Source of the DNA: Oscillospiraceae bacterium
Lineage (GTDB): Bacteria > Bacillota > Clostridia > Oscillospirales > UBA644
Assembly (NCBI GenBank): GCA_015067385.1
Contig: SVMP01000034.1
Coordinates: 1-15,805 of the forward strand
Direction: 5' to 3'
Length of the DNA: 15,805 bases
This document shows positions 1-7,457 of this stretch, one piece after another; within the stretch, counting starts at the first letter, position 1; every line of letters begins with the position of its first letter. The position numbers and the translations under genes were made by a program. Under the pieces are notes generated by a model. The model was given only the letters and a program-made list of their open reading frames with translations. It did not search any database and was not told where the DNA came from.

Positions 1-286
1 AGTCGGTAAGCTCCTTCCTTACACCATCCACGTTCACGTAAAAGACTTCTTTGTTCGTGACGGCAAGCTTCCCAACCCCGGTATGGGCTGGTTCTGCTCC
101 AGAAGCGGCAATTACCTCCGCGGCACCATCGTAGGCCAGGGTAATGTTCCTGTTCAGCAGTGCATCCGTACTCTTCTCAACGGCGGTTACAAAGGCTGCT
201 TCTCCATCGAATTCGAAGGCTGTGAAGATAATATCTTCGCTCTTCAGGCAGGCCTCGATAACCTCCAGAGATCTTTCCCCGATTAA
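1..286 (+). CDS. Sugar phosphate isomerase/epimerase, TIM-barrel family (3' end only)
   Basis: The reading frame is open from base 2 to the TAA at 284-286 and gives 94 C-terminal residues; the start lies left of the window. The visible part has the pattern of the xylose isomerase-like/AP endonuclease 2 TIM-barrel family. An HVHVKDF strand carries a likely metal-binding His. A GQGNVP segment follows (the family's G-x-G-x-[IV]-[PD] turn), and then GYKGCFSIEFEG, whose acidic residues sit where this family places its last metal ligand. Members isomerise or epimerise sugar phosphates or inositol intermediates using a divalent metal. The substrate cannot be read from this fragment. It is the only + strand gene in the window and converges on lon across a shared terminator. 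Family assignment is fairly secure; function is not. Confidence 0.8.
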   Translation, partial: VGKLLPYTIHVHVKDFFVRDGKLPNPGMGWFCSRSGNYLRGTIVGQGNVPVQQCIRTLLNGGYKGCFSIEFEGCEDNIFALQAGLDNLQRSFPD

Positions 287-301
287 TTTAAGATCAATAA
301 A

Positions 302-341
302 AATAAGAGTTGTGCTCGTTATGAACACAACTCTTTTTCTT
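302..341. terminator. Bidirectional intrinsic terminator between isomerase gene and lon
   Basis: A perfect 10-bp stem pairs AAGAGTTGTG (305-314) with CACAACTCTT (326-335). On the + strand it is followed by a T run (336-338) and T-rich sequence. On the minus strand it is followed by TATTTTTATT. It lies between two convergent genes and touches the lon stop codon (340-342), so it can end transcription from both sides. Confidence 0.88.
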
Positions 342-2742
342 ATTTAACCATTGCGATCGAAATAACTTCGTCGATCGTTTCAACAGGCTTGAATTCAATG
401 TTTTCTTTAACGACCGCATCAACTTCGTGAAGGTCGGGAACATTATCCTTGGGGATAATAACAGTCTTCACGCCTGCTTTGTATGCCGCCATAGATTTCT
501 CTTTCAAGCCGCCGATAGGAAGAACACGTCCGCGAAGAGTGATCTCGCCTGTCATTGCAACATCGTTTCTTACAGCCCTGCCTGAAAGCTGGGAGATAAG
601 TGCTGTCGCCATCGTAACGCCTGCAGAGGGGCCGTCTTTTGGAACTGCGCCTTCAGGTACATGAACATGGATATCTTTCGTCTTGTAAAAATCCGCTGCA
701 ATGCCGTAATCGCTCGCTCTCGAACGGATAAAGCTTACCGCTGCATGCGCGCTTTCTTTCATTACATCGCCCAAAAGACCCGTAAGCTCAACCTTGCCCA
801 CGCCTTCCATTACGTTGACCTCGATCGGCATCGTTTCGCCGCCTACGGTCGTGTATGCAAGTCCTGTTACAACACCGACCTGAGGCTCTTTCGCCTGCTG
901 TTCGGGCTTGAATTTTTTCGGTCCGAGATATTTTTCAAGATTCTTCGGCGTAACAGAGATAGTTTCTTTGCTGTCGTCTGCCATCGAAAGCCATTCCTTA
1001 GCCGCTTTTCTGCAAACAGTTGCAAGCTCTTTTTCAAGCTTACGTACACCCGCTTCTTTCGTGTGGAAATCAATGATCTCACGAAGCGCTTTGTCCGTTA
1101 TTTTGAGCATTTTCGGGGTGAATCCGTGCTTCTTTAACGCCTTGGGCAAAAGATGTCTCTTGGCAATATGGAATTTTTCTTCGGATGTGTAAGAAGAAAG
1201 CTCTATTATATCCATTCTGTCAAGAAGGGGACCGGGAATCGTGTCTGAAACATTCGCCGTTGTAATGAAAAATACACTGCTAAGGTCAAAGGGCATATCG
1301 ATAAAATTATCTTTGAACGTCTTGTTCTGCTCAGGATCAAGCACTTCAAGAAGCGCTGCCGCAGGGTCGCCCTTATAATCAGAGCCGAGCTTGTCGATCT
1401 CGTCAAGCAAAATAACGGGGTTGCAGCTCTTTGCCTCTTTTACTGCGCTCATTATTCTGCCGGGCATCGAGCCGATGTACGTCTTTCTGTGACCGCGGAT
1501 CTCAGCCTCGTCATGTACGCCGCCCAGAGAAATTCTTACGAATTTTCTGTTCAACGCTTTTGCTATCGACATCGCTATAGATGTTTTACCCGTACCGGGA
1601 GGGCCGACAAGACACAGTATCTGCGCTCTTGAACCTTCGGGAAGAGGTTTGTCCGCAACCATTTGCTTGACTGCAAGAACCTCAAGTATTCTTTCCTTGA
1701 CTTTTGTAAGTCCGTAATGATCTTCTTCGAGAACTTTTTCTGCTTTAACGATAGAGAGCGTATCTTCGGTGTATTTGTTCCACGGAAGTTCTATGCACTC
1801 GTCAATATACGATCTTATAACAGCCGCTTCCTGCGATGCAGAAGGCATTTTCATAAGTCTCGCAACTTCCTTCAGAAGCTTTTCGCGGTTTGCCGCAGGC
1901 AGATTGAGGGCGTCGATCTTGTCATAGTATTCATCGTCCTCGTCTTCATAAACTCCGCCGCCGTCGCCGCCTTCGTTCAATTCCTCCTGAAGCGCTCTGA
2001 TCTGTTCGCGTATAACAAAATCATGCTGATTCTTGTTTAAACGCATACCGACTTTCGTTTCGATCTTCTTTTCCAAAAGGATCATTTCCGTCTCTTTTTT
2101 CATGACGGTTATAAGATCGTAAAGTCTTTCCGCCGGGTCTATCTGCTCAAGAAGGACCTGTTTGTCTTCAAATCTGAACTGAATGTTCTGCGCTATATAG
2201 TCGGCAAGCTCGCCTGCCTCTTTTTTTGTCATCACATTTACGGGTACATCCGGCGTCAGCTTGTCCATCACAGCCGTCATTTCGGAAAAAGTATCCTGAG
2301 CCTTTCTTATCAAAGCCTCTGCTTCCGTAGAATCCTCTGCGTAAAGCTCTTGTTCGGGGATTATACGTATGTCCGCCGCCTCATAACCGATATCTCTGAT
2401 CTCGCCGACGATCTCCGCACGGCAGATAACTTCAAATGCCGCCCTTGTAATGTCGCCGTGAAGCTTCAATATCTGTTTTACTTTCGCTATCGTACCGACA
2501 GGACATATCGTTGTGTCATCAATGTCCTGCGCCATAAAATCCTTTTGAAGCGTCAGAAAAACAAACTGATCGGATTTCATCGCAAAATTAAGTCCGCTTG
2601 CAGTCTTCTTTCTGCCTATTTCAAGATGAAGCATAGCTCTCGGAAACGCAACGATCCCTCTCATCGGTACGATCGGAAGAAACGCCGTGTCACCGTAAAG
2701 TTCGGTAAATTTAGTAAAATTATCCATATTTTTATTAAACAT
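340..2742 (-). CDS. lon: ATP-dependent Lon protease (LonA type)
   Basis: This 800-residue protein has the full LonA layout. Residues about 20-215 form the substrate-binding LON domain, followed by a coiled linker. The AAA+ module has Walker A GPPGTGKT at 380-387 and Walker B ILLDEID at 444-450. The C-terminal protease domain has catalytic Ser706 in KDGPSAG and Lys749 in GGLKEK, 43 residues apart as in E. coli Lon. It is a cytoplasmic homo-oligomer that unfolds and degrades misfolded and regulatory proteins. A Gly/Asp/Glu-rich stretch at about 257-274 lies in the linker. The start is uncertain. ATG at 2742 has an AAGGA sequence 21 nt upstream with a hairpin filling the space. The in-frame ATG at 2727, which removes five residues, has no visible ribosome binding site. 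It is the last gene of the minus-strand run, 36 bp after the PHP gene. Confidence 0.97.
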   Translation of the reverse strand: MFNKNMDNFTKFTELYGDTAFLPIVPMRGIVAFPRAMLHLEIGRKKTASGLNFAMKSDQFVFLTLQKDFMAQDIDDTTICPVGTIAKVKQILKLHGDITRAAFEVICRAEIVGEIRDIGYEAADIRIIPEQELYAEDSTEAEALIRKAQDTFSEMTAVMDKLTPDVPVNVMTKKEAGELADYIAQNIQFRFEDKQVLLEQIDPAERLYDLITVMKKETEMILLEKKIETKVGMRLNKNQHDFVIREQIRALQEELNEGGDGGGVYEDEDDEYYDKIDALNLPAANREKLLKEVARLMKMPSASQEAAVIRSYIDECIELPWNKYTEDTLSIVKAEKVLEEDHYGLTKVKERILEVLAVKQMVADKPLPEGSRAQILCLVGPPGTGKTSIAMSIAKALNRKFVRISLGGVHDEAEIRGHRKTYIGSMPGRIMSAVKEAKSCNPVILLDEIDKLGSDYKGDPAAALLEVLDPEQNKTFKDNFIDMPFDLSSVFFITTANVSDTIPGPLLDRMDIIELSSYTSEEKFHIAKRHLLPKALKKHGFTPKMLKITDKALREIIDFHTKEAGVRKLEKELATVCRKAAKEWLSMADDSKETISVTPKNLEKYLGPKKFKPEQQAKEPQVGVVTGLAYTTVGGETMPIEVNVMEGVGKVELTGLLGDVMKESAHAAVSFIRSRASDYGIAADFYKTKDIHVHVPEGAVPKDGPSAGVTMATALISQLSGRAVRNDVAMTGEITLRGRVLPIGGLKEKSMAAYKAGVKTVIIPKDNVPDLHEVDAVVKENIEFKPVETIDEVISIAMVK

Positions 2743-2768
2743 CGGCTTTAATCTTGAAAGCCGTCCTT
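2743..2768 (-). promoter_or_regulatory. Hairpin between Shine-Dalgarno and start codon of lon
   Basis: On the minus strand AAGGA (2768-2764) is followed at once by a 7-bp perfect stem, CGGCTTT/AAAGCCG (arms 2757-2763 and 2743-2749, 7-nt loop). The stem ends at the base before the ATG at 2742. The linear spacing of 21 nt is too long for normal initiation, so folding would decide whether the site works. Read on the + strand, the same hairpin is followed by TCC and seven T, so it could also stop antisense transcripts coming from lon. Confidence 0.5.
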
Positions 2769-2778
2769 TTTTTCGGAA

Positions 2779-4107
2779 TTATTGACCCCAGATCTCATCC
2801 ATATACTTACGGCATGTTCCGCTGAGTGCCTCAAGTATGGGTCTTACAGTCTCATCACCGATCGATAATCTGTACATCAATGCACCTTCTGCGGAACAGT
2901 GAAGGTCGTGGATCGGGAATATTTCACGAAGTAAGTAATATGCATATGCAACGTATCTGAATTCACCGTGAACTCTCGGACTTTCTCCTTCTACTGTTTC
3001 ATATGCAACGCTCTTCAGATCCTTTATCGCTGCTTTAATGTCTTCGAGAGAGTCTGATTCGGCAAAGACGATCGTGCCGTACCAGTTCATAAGCTCGTTT
3101 CTGTCGCATCCGTGAGAGTCGGAAACACCAACGATGGGAAGCTTGTATCCTTCGGATCTGACCTGGTTATATTTTGCAAGCTGAAGCTCGTTAGACGGTA
3201 CTTCGTGCTTGAAATAACCGCCGATAAGCTCATATGCGTCAAAATCTTTCTTTTTAAGTATGTATTCGGTCAAACGGTCGCTTATATAATAACCGTCGCC
3301 GACACGCCAATAGGGGTGACAGAAAATACTGATGCCGCCGCCTTCGGTGATCTTTTCAAATACCCACTTACAGGAAGCATACATATAAAGCTCTTTTTCG
3401 CAGGACATATCAGGATAGTCCGTGATCGTTTCCATTATCGCACGTACTTCTGCATAGTAGTTATCTTTGTTGTTATTTATTAACTCATTAACGGAAAATG
3501 AGCCTCCGAAATTTACCATGTGCACGGGGTTTTCCGGGGGATGTACTTCTTCACCGTAATAAAGAGCCATGTCTGTTTTACAGTTATCGTAAAGCTCTTT
3601 TGCGTAAACGGAGGGCGCATATGCTCTGTGGTCGGTTATCGCCATAAAGTCAAATCCGACTCTTCTGTATGAGGAAACTACATATCGGGGGTCTTCATGT
3701 CCGTCGGAAAAATATGTATGAAGATGCATATCTCCGCGATAAGGACGACGTCCGTAAAGATCGTCGTTGAGCGCATAAATGTTGAAGCATTCAATGTTAA
3801 CGTAATTTTCGCCGTTGTTTTTACGCAAATATACGTTATACTCCTGCTCATCTCCGATATCAACGGAAAAAGATATCGAGCCGTCATCGTTTGCTTTTGT
3901 TTCAATAACCGTCTGCTTTCCCTGGAATATCTGCATTACAGGGTGAATAATTATCTGATAGTCTCCCGCGCCGAATTTCAGCTTTTCATAAAGCGGAACT
4001 ATGCGGAAGTCCGCTCTCGCATTGGAGCGGACTATCTTCGGCATCATTTTATAGTGAGACTGTGTTTTTTTGATCGAGCTTTTAATTGCGGTATAACTTT
4101 CAGCCAT
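2779..4107 (-). CDS. PHP-domain metal-dependent phosphoesterase with N-terminal beta-rich domain
   Basis: The protein has 442 residues. Residues about 125-380 form a PHP (polymerase and histidinol phosphatase) domain with its metal-ligand motifs in order: GDMHLH (His128, His130) with SDG, TDH (Asp159, His160), GEEVH (Glu186/Glu187, His189), a His at 196, FCHP (His264) and SDSHG (Asp330, His332). The family hydrolyses phosphoester bonds with two or three metal ions. About 120 residues precede the domain and are rich in predicted beta strands with no recognised motif. No signal peptide or membrane segment is seen. A GAGG ribosome binding site lies 7 nt before the ATG, 19 bp after clpX, and lon follows 36 bp later. 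Its place between two AAA+ protease genes suggests co-expression, but its substrate cannot be told from sequence. Confidence 0.85.
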   Translation of the reverse strand: MAESYTAIKSSIKKTQSHYKMMPKIVRSNARADFRIVPLYEKLKFGAGDYQIIIHPVMQIFQGKQTVIETKANDDGSISFSVDIGDEQEYNVYLRKNNGENYVNIECFNIYALNDDLYGRRPYRGDMHLHTYFSDGHEDPRYVVSSYRRVGFDFMAITDHRAYAPSVYAKELYDNCKTDMALYYGEEVHPPENPVHMVNFGGSFSVNELINNNKDNYYAEVRAIMETITDYPDMSCEKELYMYASCKWVFEKITEGGGISIFCHPYWRVGDGYYISDRLTEYILKKKDFDAYELIGGYFKHEVPSNELQLAKYNQVRSEGYKLPIVGVSDSHGCDRNELMNWYGTIVFAESDSLEDIKAAIKDLKSVAYETVEGESPRVHGEFRYVAYAYYLLREIFPIHDLHCSAEGALMYRLSIGDETVRPILEALSGTCRKYMDEIWGQ

Positions 4108-4126
4108 AAAAAAACCTCACACTATA

Positions 4127-5389
4127 TTATTCTCTTATAATTTCGGGTTCTCCCGTTCCTTTTACGTAGTCTCCCGTTATAACGATCTTCTTTATCGTCT
4201 TGTCCGAGGGCGCATCAAACATCAGCTTTGTCATGAATTTCTCAACGATAGTTCTCAAGCCTCGAGCTCCCGTGCCTCTTTTAACAGCGGCTTCCGCGAT
4301 CTCTTCGAGCGCTTCGTCTGAAAATTCAAGCTCAACTCCGTCTATGCCGAGCAGCTTCTTGTACTGACGTACGAGCGAATTCTTCGGCTCTTTGAGTATT
4401 TTCAAAAGCTGATCTTTATCAAGGTTGTCAACCGATACAATTACCGGCAAACGACCGATAAGTTCGGGAATAAGTCCGAATTTTACAAGGTCGTTGGATT
4501 CCGTCTGTTTTAAATAAACACTCGGATCCACTTCTTTTTTTGTCTTAACATCGGAATTAAAGCCGATAACGGTGCCTGCAGTACGTTTCTTTATAATATT
4601 TTCAAGGCCTGCAAATGCGCCGCCGCAGATAAACAGAATGTTTTTCGTGTCTATCTGAATGAATTCCTGATTGGGATGCTTTCGTCCGCCCTGAGGAGGT
4701 ACGTTCGCTACAGTTCCTTCAAGTATCTTCAAAAGCGCCTGTTGAACACCTTCGCCCGAAACGTCTCTTGTTATGGACGGATTCTCGGAGCGTCTTGATA
4801 TTTTATCGATCTCGTCAACGTATATTATACCGTTCTGAGCCGCTTCAACATCGAAATCCGCCGCCTGAATGAGTCGGAGCAGTATGTTTTCAACGTCTTC
4901 GCCGACATAACCCGCTTCGGTAAGCGTTGTGGCATCAGCAATGGCAAAAGGTACGTTTAAGACTTTCGCAAGGATCTGCGCCATCAATGTCTTTCCCGAA
5001 CCGGTAGGACCGAGGAGCAGTACGTTCGATTTAACTATCTCAACGTCATCGTCCTCTTCGTCATCCTCTTTTTTATCAAGAATTCTCTTGTAGTGATTGT
5101 AAACAGCAACAGAGAGCGTTATTTTCGCTTCATCCTGCCCGATAACATATTCGTCGAGCATTGCTTTTATCTCTGCCGGGGTCTTCATCGTTATCTGTGC
5201 ACCGCTGTTCTTGTTAAGAGGCGATCTCTGCTGCTTTAACGCTTCGATGTATTCCGCACATGTTTCAATACAGTCGCTGCAGATGAAAACTTCGCTGTCT
5301 ATACCGGAAAGAAATATCCTCTCTCCGTCAAGGTTTGTCTGCCCGCAAAACGAGCATTGCTTTATTTCTGTTGAATTATTATTAGCCAT
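4127..5389 (-). CDS. clpX: ATP-dependent Clp protease ATP-binding subunit ClpX
   Basis: This 420-residue AAA+ unfoldase is of normal family length. It starts with a C4 zinc-binding domain (Cys12, Cys15, Cys37, Cys40). Walker A GPTGSGKT is at 127-134, the GYVG pore loop at 160-163, Walker B IIYVDEID at 189-195, the RKH loop at 236-238, and the IGF tripeptide that docks on ClpP at 275-277. The sensor-2 region RGTGARGLR is at 371-379. The hexamer recognises, unfolds and threads substrates into ClpP. An acidic stretch at 108-117 (mostly Asp and Glu) sits before the Walker A strand, where ClpX proteins vary. It starts 9 bp after clpP with only a weak AGG-type ribosome binding site, so coupling to clpP translation is likely. 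Confidence 0.98.
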   Translation of the reverse strand: MANNNSTEIKQCSFCGQTNLDGERIFLSGIDSEVFICSDCIETCAEYIEALKQQRSPLNKNSGAQITMKTPAEIKAMLDEYVIGQDEAKITLSVAVYNHYKRILDKKEDDEEDDDVEIVKSNVLLLGPTGSGKTLMAQILAKVLNVPFAIADATTLTEAGYVGEDVENILLRLIQAADFDVEAAQNGIIYVDEIDKISRRSENPSITRDVSGEGVQQALLKILEGTVANVPPQGGRKHPNQEFIQIDTKNILFICGGAFAGLENIIKKRTAGTVIGFNSDVKTKKEVDPSVYLKQTESNDLVKFGLIPELIGRLPVIVSVDNLDKDQLLKILKEPKNSLVRQYKKLLGIDGVELEFSDEALEEIAEAAVKRGTGARGLRTIVEKFMTKLMFDAPSDKTIKKIVITGDYVKGTGEPEIIRE

Positions 5390-5398
5390 AGGAAAAAC

Positions 5399-5980
5399 CT
5401 ATCTCTTGGAAATTACTTTGTCAACAAGACCGTATTCAAGAGCCTGCTGCGCAGTCATGAAATTGTCGCGTTCTGTGTCTCTTTCAATGATTTCAAGCGG
5501 CTTACCCGTGTTTTCCGCAAGGATACGGTTGAGGTCGCTCTTGATCTTAATGATTCTGTCTGCATGGATCTTGATGTCTGTTGCCTGACCCTGGAAGCCG
5601 CCGAGGGGCTGATGGATCATGATCTCACTGTTGGGAAGAGCAAAACGCTTGCCTTTCGCACCGGAAGAAAGCAAAAACGCACCCATGGATGCAGCCATAC
5701 CGATACAGATGGTGGAAACATCGCATTTGATGTACTGCATCGTGTCGTAAATTGCCATGCCCGCAGTTATGGAGCCGCCGGGACTGTTGATATAAAGGCT
5801 GATGTCCTTTTCGGGATCTTCGTTTTCAAGGAACAACAACTGTGCAACTACAAGGTTTGCCGAAACATCATTTACCTCTTCACCGAGAAAAATGATTCTG
5901 TCTTCTAAAAGACGGGAAAATATGTCGTAAGAACGTTCACTGTGTCCTGTTTGTTTTACAACGTACGGAACTAAACTCAT
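5399..5980 (-). CDS. clpP: ATP-dependent Clp protease proteolytic subunit ClpP
   Basis: The 193-residue serine peptidase (family S14) has the complete catalytic triad: Ser98 in GMAASMG, His123 in MIHQP and Asp172 in the ERD motif. The SPGGS oxyanion segment is at 66-70. Fourteen subunits form the chamber that degrades proteins fed in by ClpX or another Clp ATPase. A GGAG ribosome binding site (5990-5993) lies 9 nt before the ATG. A perfect 14-bp hairpin lies just upstream of that site. clpX follows after 9 bp, so the two subunits are probably made from one message. Confidence 0.98.
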   Translation of the reverse strand: MSLVPYVVKQTGHSERSYDIFSRLLEDRIIFLGEEVNDVSANLVVAQLLFLENEDPEKDISLYINSPGGSITAGMAIYDTMQYIKCDVSTICIGMAASMGAFLLSSGAKGKRFALPNSEIMIHQPLGGFQGQATDIKIHADRIIKIKSDLNRILAENTGKPLEIIERDTERDNFMTAQQALEYGLVDKVISKR

Positions 5981-6000
5981 TGAAATTCACTCCTTTTTTT

Positions 6001-6034
6001 AAGTAAAAGAACACGGTTAAGTGTTCTTTTACTT
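6001..6034 (-). terminator. Perfect 14-bp hairpin between tig and clpP (terminator or processing stem)
   Basis: AAGTAAAAGAACAC (6001-6014) pairs perfectly with GTGTTCTTTTACTT (6021-6034) across a 6-nt loop. On the minus strand the inner GAACAC/GTGTTC stem is followed by TTTTACTT, which can act as a U-rich tract, so this may be an intrinsic terminator after tig. The full stem is symmetric and ends directly before the A-run and GGAG site of clpP. It could instead act as a partial terminator, an RNase processing site or an mRNA stabiliser. No clear clpP promoter is seen in the 94-bp gap, which favours read-through. Confidence 0.6.
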
Positions 6035-6074
6035 CTTTCGTATTACTTTCTATTGTATGACCGAAAAATCAAAA

Positions 6075-7457
6075 TTATTCAGCGTCTTCAGCTTTTTCTT
6101 CGGAAGCTTCTTCAGCTTTCTTGGTGGATTTTCTGGTCTTCTTTGCTTTTGTTTCTTTCTTTTCTTCAGCTACTTCTTCGGTAACTTCTGCATTTGCTTT
6201 AACAAGATCAAATGCTTTCTGGAGAGAAAGATCTTTAGCGATGTTTTCGGTAGCGTAGTCGCTTACGAGCTGTTCAACATCAACTTTCATTTCTTCTGCA
6301 AACTTAGCGTATTCAGCGTCGATGTCAGCCTGTTCGATGATGATGCCTTCGATCTCAGCGATCTTTTCGAGAGCAAGACGGATCTTAACATCACGTTCTG
6401 CGTTTGCTCTGAATGCAGCTCTCATTGTTTCAACGGTCTGACCGGTGATCTGCATGTACTGCTGCATGTTGATGCCCTGAGAAGCCATACGGTTAGCAAA
6501 CTGCTGCATGGAAGCGTCAACTTCGTTTTCAAACATGCATTCGGGAATGTCAGCTTCGCAAAGATCTGCAACCATGTCATAGATCTTGTTGGAAACAGTG
6601 CTTTCAGCTGCTGCCTGCTTACGTTCGCCGACTTTCTTTTCGATGTCTGCTTTGAGTTCGTCAAGAGTGTCGAAATCGCTTACGTCTTTAGCAAGTTCAT
6701 CGTCGATAGCGGGAAGCTCTTCACGTTTGATGTCGTGAAGCTTGCATTTGAATTCTGCAGCCTTGCCCTTGAGCTCTTCTGCATGATATTCTTCGGGGAA
6801 TGTTACGTTAACGGAGAATTCGTCGCCAGCTTTTTTGCCGATCATCTGATCTTCAAAACCGGGGATGAACTGACCGGAACCGAGGGTAAGATTGTATTTT
6901 TCAGCTTTGCCGCCTTCAAATGCTACGCCGTCAACAAAACCTTCAAAGTCGAATACAACTTTGTCGCCGTCTTTGGTAACATCGTCATCTGCAACGTCGA
7001 TCATTCTGCCCTGACGTTTCTGATAACCTTTGAGTTCGTTTTCAATATCTTCTGCAGTTACTGCAACAGCGGGCTTTTCAACCTTGAGTCCTTTGTAGTC
7101 CTTAACGGAAACTTCGGGCTTAACGGTAACTTTTACCTTGATCTTGAAGCCGTTTTCATCGTTGCTGATGGGTTCTGCATCGGGACGGTCAACAGGTGTG
7201 ATACCTGCTTCTTTAACTGCATCTTCGTATGCCTGGGGGAATACTGCGTTGATAGCGTCATCATAGAAAATGTCGCTGCCATACATTTTTTCGATCATTT
7301 TGCGGGGAGCTTTGCCCTTGCGGAAGCCGGGAATTGTCATTTTACCGACATTCTTCTTGTATGCGGCTTCAACTGCTTTCTCAAATTCGTCGGCAGGAAC
7401 CGTTATTTCCATTTCGACGGTGTTTTTCTCTTCTTTGGTAACCTTTTCTAAAATCAT
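6075..7457 (-). CDS. tig: Trigger factor, ribosome-associated chaperone and peptidyl-prolyl isomerase
   Basis: The protein has 460 residues. The N-terminal ribosome-docking domain carries the signature GFRKGKAPRK at 44-53. An FKBP-type prolyl isomerase domain covers about 155-245 (DFEGFVDG, LGSGQFIPGFED). The helical C-terminal chaperone arms run to about 423. Trigger factor binds at the ribosome exit tunnel and shields nascent chains. The last 37 residues (424-460) are almost only Glu, Lys, Ala and Thr, a charged tail beyond the usual fold. The ATG at 7457 is chosen because AGGAG lies 8 nt upstream; the GTG at 7466 overlaps that site. The start overlaps the stop of the phosphohydrolase gene as ATGA. 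The ribosome binding site lies inside that gene, so the two are translationally coupled. Confidence 0.97.
   Translation of the reverse strand: MILEKVTKEEKNTVEMEITVPADEFEKAVEAAYKKNVGKMTIPGFRKGKAPRKMIEKMYGSDIFYDDAINAVFPQAYEDAVKEAGITPVDRPDAEPISNDENGFKIKVKVTVKPEVSVKDYKGLKVEKPAVAVTAEDIENELKGYQKRQGRMIDVADDDVTKDGDKVVFDFEGFVDGVAFEGGKAEKYNLTLGSGQFIPGFEDQMIGKKAGDEFSVNVTFPEEYHAEELKGKAAEFKCKLHDIKREELPAIDDELAKDVSDFDTLDELKADIEKKVGERKQAAAESTVSNKIYDMVADLCEADIPECMFENEVDASMQQFANRMASQGINMQQYMQITGQTVETMRAAFRANAERDVKIRLALEKIAEIEGIIIEQADIDAEYAKFAEEMKVDVEQLVSDYATENIAKDLSLQKAFDLVKANAEVTEEVAEEKKETKAKKTRKSTKKAEEASEEKAEDAE

Noticed and set aside
5981..6074. CtsR or HrcA (CIRCE) operator before clpP
   Set aside because: Only a single GGTCA-like half site is present; no tandem GGTCAAA repeat or CIRCE inverted repeat is found.
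6021..7451. A 476-codon open frame on the + strand, antisense to tig
   Set aside because: It mirrors tig across its length and is extremely rich in Phe, Cys and Val, as expected from the complement of Glu/Lys/Ala codons. It has no domain pattern, while tig on the other strand is certain.
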